DNA of 25,227 nt from Irineochytrium annulatum. Taxonomy: Eukaryota; Chytridiomycota; Chytridiomycetes; Chytridiales; Chytridiaceae. The notes under the pieces are model-generated. The model saw nothing but the letters and a program-made list of their open reading frames with translations. It was not told where the DNA came from and made no database searches. The translations under genes were made by a program, and so were the position numbers. Location: NCBI GenBank assembly GCA_027600665.1, contig JADGJL010000323.1, positions 1 through 25,227 on the forward strand, written 5' to 3'. Shown here piece by piece: positions 16,695 to 25,227 of this stretch. Each line of letters starts with the position of its first letter. The stretch's first letter is position 1.

Positions 16695-18363
16695 TCAGTG
16701 CTCAGGTCCCGAGTACCCAGCCGTTATGTACGTCTTGTAAGCCGCAAAAGTCGACGAGTTGGGCGCCGCCAAGCCCTCGATCATGGTCTTCCAGCTGTCG
16801 AGCGACAGGTCCTTCATGCCGTACGCCTGGGACGCCGAGTACTCGGACTCCCACTTCACGGCCCCGTTCTTGTTGTCGGCCGCGATGTCGGTGAAGAACT
16901 GACGGTAGTCGATCAAGCGGCCATACTTGTCCTGGGCCATGTCGTAGTAGTACACCCTCACGGCCGGGTTGTTCGCCTGGGAATGCGTGTCAAGAAACAT
17001 AATTTAGACAATCAGAACCTTCCGAGAGAAAAAAAAGAGAGCGGCTTCCGCGTACGCACCGGAATGATACTCGGACCATTCGTAAACGCCGCCACAACCT
17101 CGCTCTCCACCGCCGCCGTGTACCACTCGGGCGCCGTCCCATTGATGACCTTCACATCCAGCGCCCCACCCGCATCCTTTGTCACGACCGACAGGTAATC
17201 ATCGTTCGTGTGGCCATGGAAGTGGGTCTCGATCACGTCGGCGTACTCCACCGTGACGTTCAGATAATCCGCGTAGCAGTGCTCGTAATACAGCATGTGC
17301 CCCGCCAAATCCCTCGGCGGGATGTGCTGGATCACGTATGCCCTCCCACCCTGGGATCGGAGCCCGTCCAGCTGGCCGGCCAGCCACTCGTTCTGCGCGG
17401 CCCCCATGGACCCCGTGACGTTGCAGTCGGTCGTGAGGGTGTTGAAGTCGTAGTACCAGAAGGAGTTGAGGGAGATCACATGGACGGGCGTGTCACGGAT
17501 CTGGCGGATGTAGTAGCCACCATTTTGGAAGTCGGGGTCGGTGCCGAGGTCCAGTCCGTAGGCGTCCCATATCTGGGTAAGGTTAGAGATCAAAGAGGTG
17601 GAGTTTGGGCCCATGGCGTCGTGGCCGACTGTGGGGAGATAGAAAAAAGCGACGTGAGAAAGTTTGTCAAGGGGCATTTAATGGGGGTTAGAAAACGTAC
17701 AGGCGTCGTTGTTCCCGAACGTGGGGTAAACTGTGACCTTTGCTAGGTCGAACGTCTTTGCAAAGTAGTCGACGAGCGTCTGGTGGGCACTGAGCACTTC
17801 GTCGTTCGTCCGGGGCATCTTCTTGTCACGGTCGTGGCGGGCCGTGTCGCCAGTGTCTTGAGTCCAACGTCAGTTCCGAGTGAATCACAAGGAAAAACAG
17901 CGAGCCAAAACTCACAGATGATGAAATCGGCGTCTTTCGTCTCGCTGTTGTCGGCCAAGAACTGGAACGTCGCGTCCACGAGCGGCGTCGGAGAGTCACA
18001 GGCTGATCCCACCGTCCCAAAGAACCCCGCCGTGTTCTGCTCAATCGCAGTCGAGTTTGCCCTATGGCACGACTGCTGGGGGTCCGTCCCGTTCAAGTAC
18101 TTCGGGTCGATGTGGACGTCCGTGACTAACCTTTACGATTAGCTTTGAACACCCGTCGCATCAAAACGATCCGCAAGGTACTCACCGTGAAGGAACGTTC
18201 CGACTGCACCCGCATTCCCACCGCGCTGGGTCTTCCTCCCCGACCAGCGATTCCTCGAGGGCCGAGGCCATCGAATGTGGGTGTCGAGGCGAGCGGGCTC
18301 GGGCGCGGCAGCCACGGCGACGCCCAGGGCGATCGAGAGCGCGAGGACCTGGACAACGTGCAT
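16695..18363 (-). CDS. PPN1: Endopolyphosphatase-like metallophosphatase (Ppn1 family)
   Basis: Five exons, 18363-18186, 18125-17916, 17856-17701, 17628-17060 and 16976-16695, give 464 residues; introns are 60, 59, 72 and 83 bases. A signal peptide or anchor is at the N-terminus (MHVVQVLALSIALGVAVAAA). Metallophosphatase motifs appear in order: FLHVTDVHIDP (D62, H64), YTGDTARHDRD (G132-D133, H137), GNND (177-180), HIPPRD (H283) and GHTNDD (320-325). The pairing of TDxH with ACHR-like SCHR, TGDxxRHDxD followed by PRT, and GHxN in place of GHxH fits vacuolar endopolyphosphatases. These cleave inside inorganic polyphosphate chains. SIIPANNPAVRVYYYD near the end is typical of the wider acid-sphingomyelinase-like group, the main alternative. 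At 464 residues it is much shorter than yeast Ppn1. Each splice joint reads cleanly through a conserved block. Diverges from the SLC12 gene. Confidence 0.83.
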
Positions 18364-18963
18364 TGCAGCGGCGGCGTGTGGTTGCGGGCGACAGCAGCTG
18401 ATGCCAAGAGAAGATGGCGAGCAGAGGTGCCGAATGTGTCTCTCCTCCACAAATTCAGCCTCAGCGGCCCGTTACCCAGGCAACAAGCCTTACACGAAGC
18501 TGACAAGTTCACCCATCAGGATATCAGGATGGATGTATGAATAAACTATTGTTGGGAAACCAGGACAAAAGAAAAGGGAACTGGGAGATCGACATCGTCA
18601 TAACACGCGGAAGGAATGACAGGGAGTGGAAGTAAGTAAGTAACTCCCACCACGTCTCGCCATCGACACTGGTGGCAACGGTCTCCTCAGCGGTCTTGGA
18701 CGGCGTCGCCTTCCCGACTGCCGCAAATCCTTAAATGCGAAGAAGCATGAAGTGCATGTTGCGATAAGGATGTTTGCATGCATGCAACCAGTCGGAGTCA
18801 AAGCAAAGAGACCGACTGAATGTAAGGCGGAGCAGCCTGCAAGCAACAACCCCCACCCCACTCCAGGACGGCTCCCGGCCACGTCCGATTCCATCCGTCG
18901 TACCCTGATCGCCCAGGCTTCTCCCCATACTGCCCCCGAGCTGGACTGGAGCCGTGAGGCGGC
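18364..18963. other. Shared divergent promoter region of the polyphosphatase and cotransporter genes
   Basis: 600 bases between two start codons facing away from each other. A 14-base perfect palindrome (18774-18787) lies inside. No CACGTG or CACGTT phosphate-response site was seen. CACGTC occurs twice (near 18650 and 18880). Overlapping open frames on both strands have no domain. Confidence 0.5.
18774..18787. promoter_or_regulatory. 14-base palindrome in the divergent promoter
   Basis: TTGCATGCATGCAA is its own reverse complement. Its place between two divergent genes makes it a candidate regulator site, but no named factor is assigned. Confidence 0.3.
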
Positions 18964-21900
18964 ATGAGCCTCCACTTTCACCACCACCTCCACGGCAGGG
19001 ACGGCCGGGAGCGGGAGAGGGACGCTGTCGCCCACACCGACGCCCTCCAAGGCCCGGGAACGGTGCCGTCCCCTTCGGGCTCGCCATACGGTTGGGAAAC
19101 GGCCACGCCGTCCCCGACCTCCCCTTCTGTCTTCCATCCGCTGATCCAAAACGCTCACACGTACCCGCACCACCGGCCCTACCGCCCCGGAACCCCCACG
19201 ATCCCGCCGGCTCTCCTGCTGTTCTCGCACGATCACCACCGCACCCCCATCGGCGAGCTTTTGAGCCGCGGCGAGCTCACGTACCACTCGGATGACCTGT
19301 CCTCCGGTTCCCAGCTCCCGCCACCCACTCTCCAGCCTCTCGTCGCTTTGTTGATCTCCCCTCATCCCCACGACGAACACCATTCACCGCGATCGCCCGC
19401 ATTTAATTCGACTCCGACACCCGAGCCCTATCCTGCGCTCAACAACCACCACCATCATTACCCGCCGCACCTCTTCCTCGACTCGCCCGATGACGCCGCG
19501 CATCAGGCCACCGTCAGCGCGCAGGGCCACGCGTCGCACATGGAGACGGGTTACGGCACCGACCGCTCTTCCCACGGCCTCGGCGCGGGCGGTGCCGGGT
19601 GGCCCGCCTACGGCGGCGCGGACGACGACGATGCCTACTACAACAACCAAAACACGGTCAACAGCACGTCGACGTTCCAGCACAGCCAGATCGGCATCCC
19701 GGGGACGACGAGGCGGCTGATGGGCGCTGCGAGCGTGCGGAAGGACGGGCCGGGCGGTGCTGGTGTCGATGGGGTGCGGATGAGGGGTCGGAAGGGCGCG
19801 CGAGGCGGGAAGGGTGACGGCGGTGGCGCGGGCGCGCGTAGGGGGAAGACGTGGTTTGGCGGTCGGTCGGCGCAGACGACGAAGCTCGGCGTCCTGAAGG
19901 GCGTGTACATCCCGACATTCCAAAACATCGTGGGGATCATCGTGTTCGTGCGGTTCGGATGGATCGTCGGGCACGCAGGGATCGGGCAGACGCTCATCAT
20001 CGCGGCCCTGGCCACGTCGTTGACGTTTCTCACCGCGCTGAGCATGTGCGCTATCGTCACGAACGGGAGGGTGCCGGGCGGTGGGGCTTACTACATGATC
20101 AGCAGGAGCCTGGGGAAGGAGTTTGGTGGATCTGTCGGGATCCTTTTCTATTTGGGGAACGCGATTGGGTCCGCCATGTATGTGCTCGGCGTTGTCGAGG
20201 TGTTCATTGTACGTCATGCGCTTAGTCTACACCTTTTTTTCTTGTTTTAACCACAATGCTGATTTCGTTTGGTGCAGGCAAACGTTGCGCCGCAAATATC
20301 CTTTGGAGACTCGTCCAAAGATGCTCGTATTTACGGCACCGTTCTCCTCCTGGCAGTGGCGCTCGTGGTCTTGACTGGCGTTAGAGTGTTCCAGAGCATC
20401 TCCATCTTCTTCTTCACCGCCGTGGTTTTGGCACTTCTGTCGACTTTGGCAGGGATGGTGTCAGCGGGGCGGCCCGGAGCGATGGATGGCGTTGCGTACT
20501 TCCCTCGCTACTTTACTGACAACTGGAATCCTGGATACCAATTACCAAATTCGGACGGATATGTCGGCTCGGTGACGTTCTTCGATTTGGTCGGCGTGTT
20601 CTTCCCAGCCGTCACGGGTACCTTCATATCTATTCTGTTTCATATAGCTCGCTTATGCTTTTTTGCTTTTCATCTAGGCGTTTTGGCTGGCTCGAGTCGC
20701 GTTGGTGAGCTCGAGGACCCTCAGCGCGACATCCCTCGCGGCACGCTGGCCGCTCACCTCTCCACCTCCCTTATGTGTAAGTTTTACCCCTACAGCGACC
20801 TCCGTCGTGCGCTCGGTTTTAACTGTTGGTAAATCGTAGACTTCATCTTCATCCTTCTCCTTGGCGGTTCCGTGACGGGTCCGATTCTTCGCACCGAAAC
20901 CATTATGATCACGTCCGTTCTCTCCTTCCCGATCCCGTGGATCACCATCGCCGGCTGCCTCCTCGCCAGTGTCGGCGCCGCGCTCCAGTGTCTCCTCTCC
21001 GCCCCGCGGCTACTCCAGGCCATGGCAAAGGACCAAATCGCGCCGTTCCTCTTGCCATTTCGGCATCTGTCGAAGAGGAAGAAGGCGGGGAAGTGGCTGC
21101 CGGCAAACGAGCCGAGGAGGGCGCTTATTCTGTCAGTGATCATTGCGGAGGCGGCCCTGTTGGTGGGCAGTTTGAACGGCGTCAGCAGGATCGTGACGCT
21201 GCTTTACTTGACATGCTATGCCTTTGTCAATATGTCGACGGCGGTGTTAGGGTTTCTGAAGACGCCGAATTGGAGGCCAGGGTGGAAGGTATGTCTTGTG
21301 CGGCGCAACTTAATTGACTAAACGATTGTCCTTAGTACTATCACTGGTCGCTGTCGCTTCTCGGCGCCGTAATGGCGTTCGCGATGGCGTTCATGATCTC
21401 GTGGTACGTCACTCTTGGTGCCCTCTTTGCGATGATCCTCCTCTTCAAGTACATCGAGTACAAGGGTGCGCAAGTCCAATGGGGCGATGGACTGCAGGCG
21501 ATGCACCTCGAGGTTGCACAGAGGAACCTCTGGAGTCTGGAGAGGGATGGCGCTCGGGAGCATGTGAAGAATTGGAGGCCGCACATCATGTTATTTGTGA
21601 AAGTGAAGGAGAAGGAGGTCGATGGACAGGAGGTGCAAGGAGATGATAGAGGGCTGGAGATCAAAGATCCGGGGATTTTGGACTTTCTGTCGAACCTGAA
21701 GAAAGGCAAGATTTTTAAAATGATGGCTGTGTGGAGAATGCTGACTCCTATCTCACAGGTGGCGGCCTTAGCGTTCTTGCTAATGTCTGCGTTGGCGATA
21801 TACACGACCAAGTTCGTCATGCCGATCGCGTCTCGCGCCTCCTTTCTGACACCGCCCGCAGCCGCAACTTCCCCTTCTTCCGCCAGGTTGTCATCTCGCC

Positions 21901-23461
21901 CACGCTCGGCCACGGCATCGTTACGTCCCTTCAATGCACTGGCCTCGGTCGCCTTCGCCCTAACACGGTCATGCTCGGCTGGCCCACAGACCCGACGCCG
22001 GACTTCGTCGACCTCCTACGCACGATCATTTCCCTCGACAAGGCGCTCTTGCTCGTCAAGGGCATGTCCTCTGCCCCTCCCCCGGCTGCCCGCTCCCCGC
22101 GCGAGACGGTCGACGTCTTTTGGCTCGTCCACGACGGCGGCATCCTCACGCTCCTAGCGCACGTCCTCTTGAAGCACGCGCGATGGCGACACGCACAACT
22201 CCGCATCTTTGCCATCGCGACGGAATGGGACAACAGCGTCGCGATGCGGAGGAACCTTGAGGCGACGCTTGACCAGTTGCGTATACCGGCCATCTGCGAG
22301 GTCCTGGAGATGGGGGATGGCGGCGGCGAAGGTTGGGTTATGGACGTCGGGCCGTTCGCGTACGAGCAGACTACGAGGGCCAGGGAAAGGGAGGCGCTGT
22401 TGAGGGAGGTGATGAGGGGCGGAAGGGGTAATGCGCTGGCGCTGCCGAGCGCCGGGAGCGCGCTCAGCATGGACGTAGTGTCTGGAATGGGCGGCGGAGT
22501 GAATGTGGGGGAGAGCGCTGTTCAAAGTATTGGGGAAGGTATGGGCGGCACCAGTGGAGCCGGATCTTCGGCCGGGTCGTCGCCTAAGGCGAAAGCCCCT
22601 GAGGCTAAGCGCTTCCCACCCCGGAGCGGAAGCTCTTTGTTATCTAGGATGCTTAACGGCGCGCTCGGCGGTGGCTCGTCAGCACCTGTGATGGGGCCCG
22701 TCATGAGTTCGACGCTGAAGCCCGTGCCGGAAGCCCTGCAGCGCCGGGAAAGGGACCTTGAGTCTGGTGGCTGTATGGACCAACCCGGCTCCCGTACTGT
22801 CGTTTCCGCTGGCGAGGAGGAGGCCGGGGATACGTTCCCTTCGACGTATGTCGACGGTGGCGGCTCGTCCTCCGCCTCGATCAACGAGTCCGTTGTTTTC
22901 GAAATGCCACCGGTTCGGCAGAGGACAAACTCGGATCGCCCGACGGATTTGTGGACCGTGCATGGGATTCCTCGGTCGCGCCAGCTATCGTCGTCGGACG
23001 CGGTTCCCGCTGTAACCGCTCCCGCCTGCCACCCGACCGCGCCCGCCGACGACAACCGTCCGGGTTCGTCGGCTACGCTTGGCGATCAGGTCACCCCACG
23101 CGTCACGTTCTCGGAGCGTCCGCCGTCGATCCCGGAGGCGGGGGACGCGCCAGCGCGGGACGCGGCACCGATATCGCAGCACCCGCCGAACCAAAGCGTG
23201 GCCGATCCAAGGCTGAATAGGCTCAACGCAGCGCTAAGGCTTAATCAGTTGATCCGGTCGAGGTCGTCCGTGGGGAACTGCAGGCTTGTTCTTTGCAACC
23301 TGCCGAGCCCTGGCGCCAAGGTATCCAACGCTGCAGGCGGGGTCGACAAGGGGTTCGACTCGGCGGAATACCTGGAGTATTTGCAGGCGATACAGGAGGG
23401 GATACCGAGGATGGTGTTGGTGAAGGGGACGGGTCTGGAGGTTGTGACCACATTTTTTTGA
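18964..23461 (+). CDS. SLC12 cation-chloride cotransporter (Vhc1-like)
   Basis: Six exons, 18964-20208, 20278-20617, 20678-20776, 20840-21288, 21336-21705 and 21759-23461, give 1401 residues. Introns are 69, 60, 63, 47 and 53 bases; the last is GC..AG (AAAG|GCAAGA). Residues 1-310 are a hydrophilic His/Pro/Gly-rich tail. The 12-helix transport core follows (about 312-700): GVYIPTFQNIVGIIVFVRFG, then NGRVPGGGAYYMISRSLG, VLAGSSRVGELEDPQRDIPR and ATIMITS-like ETIMITSVLSFP. The C-terminal SLC12 domain starts near NWRPHIMLFV and ends RLNAALRLNQLIRSRSSV, LPSPG and GIPRMVLVKGTGLEVVTTF. It holds a disordered insert of about 270 residues rich in Gly, Ser and Pro. These proteins couple Na+ and/or K+ to Cl- across membranes; the fungal member Vhc1 is a vacuolar K-Cl cotransporter. 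The exact ions cannot be read here. The first ATG is assumed; a later one would shorten only the disordered tail. Confidence 0.9.
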
Positions 23462-24390
23462 GGTACCATCTTTTATCTATTATCTGGTCGAAGGCAGATA
23501 CCGTTGTTTCTTTGGGGCTTCTTCAGTACCCCATACCCAACTTGCTGGACACTCGGTCGATGATCACTTCGCATCACTCTTTGCACCTATTTATCGGTCT
23601 CTTATCATGCATTTATCACACTTGTTTGTTTGCCACCCCATTTCCTTCGTCGTGCTACATAATTGTCTGATCTACAATATATCGCGTTGCCAATCGCTAC
23701 GATTTTTTGTTGTTTGATAATTTCCTTTAAGCTTTCACTTGTCGCAGAAATTGCTGATGAACGTTGTCTGGGATCTTGTCAGAAAACGCTTTAGCGGTAT
23801 TTTCCTTGCGTACCTGCCCACTAGTCACCGCTGCATCATTAGAAGTCGTGCTCTTCTGACATTGTGCATTCACTTAATTGCAGTGACATGTTATGTTGGT
23901 CAATGCGAGCCTGCCAAAGTAACGATTTTGTTTAAAGTTGACAATCCTTGTTGTCCACCAGCCGCAGCACGCCAAGCTCAGGCATGCTTTGATGTTAGTA
24001 CGTTACAGCGAGACATCAACACGTTCACGTTTCTTCACGTATTTTGCTTAGAGATGAGGTACTCGTGCCCACACATTTTCGCAGGGTGTTTTCAATCTGG
24101 CAACGGAAACCAGTACTGATATTTTCCTTTATTTGATAGCGTAAGAGGCATCGTCACGAATCAATAAAATGCGTCGACTCGAGAAGATAGAAATAGGGAT
24201 GAGAGAGAAAGCTACGTCGGAAGGAAAGCGACAAGGATAAGTCTTGGAACGGCAGCGACTACCGGAAAGCAACACAAGAAAGCATCACAAGAAAGCATAC
24301 TTATGTAGGATGGAAAATGCGCCCGCAAAAATCGAACTAATAGCATAAGCAGGCAAACAAGGAGTACCCGCACCCACATATCCCACCCTA
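23462..24390. other. Convergent intergenic region
   Basis: About 930 bases between the 3' ends of the cotransporter (plus) and the ZZ/UBA gene (minus). It is AT-rich at both ends. A short direct repeat, CACAAGAAAGCAT, occurs twice in tandem near 24272-24298. A weak ORF is listed separately (23757-24119). Confidence 0.45.
23757..24119 (+). CDS. Doubtful small hypothetical ORF
   Basis: 120 residues from an ATG at 23757, in an AT-rich gap where such a length is mildly notable. It has a hydrophobic stretch (ALLTLCIHLIAVTCYV) and a cysteine-rich end (NPCCPPAAARQAQACF, RYSCPHIFAGCF). The hydrophobic part lies too far from the start for a normal signal peptide, and no domain is recognised. A spliced gene cannot be excluded because a CTTAATTGCAG acceptor-like sequence lies near 23872-23882. 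Confidence 0.2.
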   Translation: MNVVWDLVRKRFSGIFLAYLPTSHRCIIRSRALLTLCIHLIAVTCYVGQCEPAKVTILFKVDNPCCPPAAARQAQACFDVSTLQRDINTFTFLHVFCLEMRYSCPHIFAGCFQSGNGNQY

Positions 24391-25227
24391 CTACTGCTTC
24401 TGCTGCTCCCTCACCAGGATCTCCACAACCCTCTCCACATTCCCGTCATACCTCCCCAAAAGCTCCCTGACCTTCTCTTCCTCCCAGAAACCCATGCCCC
24501 TCAACATCTCCAGCTTCTCCTCCACGTCCTTCTCCCTCTGCGCCTTCTCCTGCTCCCTCCTCGCCTTCTCCTGCTCCCTCCTCGCCGTCACGGGGTGCAC
24601 ACGCGACTCGAACTCGTGCGTGCTGTTGTGGATGTCCTTGGCGCTCGTGAAGCACGTGGAGCAGAGGTCGAAGTCCGGGCAGGTGGTGCATCGGTGGCGG
24701 GCGCCGGGGAAGGAGGAGGCGTTGCAGCCGTCGCAGCGGACGTTGTGCCAGCGGGGCTCGACGTTGTCGGATGAGGAGGTGGGACCGCAGGCGCCGCGTC
24801 GGCCGCAGGAACCGCCGCGACGCGCACCGCCGAACGGTCCACCGGACCCGCCGAACGGTCCACCGGGCCCGCAAGGCCCGAACGGACCCCTCCCGCCAGC
24901 GAACGGATGCCCCTGCGCGTGCGGGCCGGTGAAGAACGGGTGGCTGTGCACGTGGCTCAGGATCTCCTCAAGCGCCGGCTGGAACGCCGTCTCGGCCTCG
25001 GCGGCGATCTTCTCGAGGATGGGGCCGAGGTTGGACTTCTCGAACTCGGCGTGGAGGTTCTCTAGGAGAGGTTGGACGTGCTCGGCAAAGGTCGCGAACG
25101 GGTTCTGCTCCGGCTCGGCGGGCTTGGCGTCGGCGTCCGGGGCAGGGGCGGGCGGCGGGGCATCGGTGGACTTGCCCTTGGAAGAGGAGCTCGAGGCGGT
25201 TGGGGCAGGTTCGTCATCGAAGATAAC
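24391..25227 (-). CDS. ZZ zinc-finger plus UBA protein, p62/NBR1-like C-terminal half (5' end outside window)
   Basis: Open from the right edge to the TAG at 24391, 278 residues, start not seen. The first 90 residues are Ala/Pro-rich, then helical (FAEHVQPLLENLHAEFEK, LEEILSHVHSHPFF). A Gly/Pro/Phe-rich segment (about 100-130) repeats GPFGG. A ZZ zinc finger follows at about 155-205: VRCDGCNASSFPGARHRC, TTCPDFDLCSTCF, then HNSTHEF. A charged helix with tandem ARREQEK repeats leads to a C-terminal UBA domain (EEKLEMLRGMGFWEEEKVRE, then LGRYDGNVERVVEILV). ZZ domains bind N-terminal or peptide ligands and UBA domains bind ubiquitin. The ZZ...UBA order matches autophagy receptors such as p62 and NBR1, but PB1 or other N-terminal domains cannot be checked. 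WHNV just before the ZZ fits an Atg8-binding W-x-x-V pattern, weakly. Confidence 0.78.
   Translation of the reverse strand, partial: VIFDDEPAPTASSSSSKGKSTDAPPPAPAPDADAKPAEPEQNPFATFAEHVQPLLENLHAEFEKSNLGPILEKIAAEAETAFQPALEEILSHVHSHPFFTGPHAQGHPFAGGRGPFGPCGPGGPFGGSGGPFGGARRGGSCGRRGACGPTSSSDNVEPRWHNVRCDGCNASSFPGARHRCTTCPDFDLCSTCFTSAKDIHNSTHEFESRVHPVTARREQEKARREQEKAQREKDVEEKLEMLRGMGFWEEEKVRELLGRYDGNVERVVEILVREQQKQ

Noticed and set aside
17012..17677. 221-codon ORF read as a complete phosphatase
   Set aside because: Its first 16 codons are intron and its end runs past a donor; the five-exon model contains all metal motifs.
19384..20217. 277-codon minus-strand ORF over the cotransporter exon 1
   Set aside because: It is antisense to the transporter core, which has unmistakable SLC12 sequence on the plus strand.

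Overview
The window is nuclear DNA of an intron-bearing, GC-rich eukaryote. It is most likely an early-diverging (chytrid-like) fungus. The splice sites are fungal: introns of 47-94 bases with GT..AG borders, plus one GC..AG, and CTAAC/CTGAC-like branch points just before the acceptor. The gene content fits: a fungal-type cation-chloride cotransporter, an endopolyphosphatase of the Ppn1 family, expanded secreted cysteine-rich proteins, and a plant-type leucine-rich-repeat F-box protein of a kind I associate with chytrids. The lineage call is inference from these features. Exon coordinates were worked out by hand; every spliced model sums to a whole number of codons.

Left end (1-1655, minus strand): the start of a Ty1/copia-like gag reading frame running off the left edge. 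It carries an RNA-recognition motif where a zinc knuckle would be expected. Behind it lies a candidate LTR with a perfect hairpin repeat. Next (2038-5431, minus) are two tandem paralogous secreted proteins built from eight-cysteine repeats, with the same signal-peptide start and the same C-terminal end (KPKCxPxYRR). A small secreted cysteine-rich gene (6206-6786, plus) looks frameshifted. A HIT zinc-finger protein like ZNHIT3/Hit1 (7180-7735, minus) contains a 30-base perfect palindrome.

Middle: an R3H-domain protein (9266-10672, minus) lies between two gene-poor stretches of about 1.5 kb. An eight-exon F-box plus plant-type LRR gene (12188-14198, minus) stands head to head, 53 bases apart, with a second F-box-like gene (14252-15529, plus). 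A three-exon LITAF-like membrane protein (15735-16282, plus) follows.

Right: a five-exon endopolyphosphatase-like gene (16695-18363, minus) diverges across 600 bases from a six-exon SLC12 cation-chloride cotransporter (18964-23461, plus). In yeast the corresponding proteins (Ppn1, Vhc1) both act at the vacuole, so the shared intergenic region may co-ordinate two vacuolar functions. The right edge cuts a ZZ zinc-finger plus UBA protein (24391-25227, minus) with the C-terminal layout of p62/NBR1-type autophagy receptors.

No rRNA, tRNA or CRISPR array was recognised. Apart from the retroelement, the window is an ordinary chromosomal gene neighbourhood. Its most unusual items are the RRM-bearing gag, the secreted eight-cysteine paralogs and the LRR gene whose introns fall at one fixed point of the repeat.
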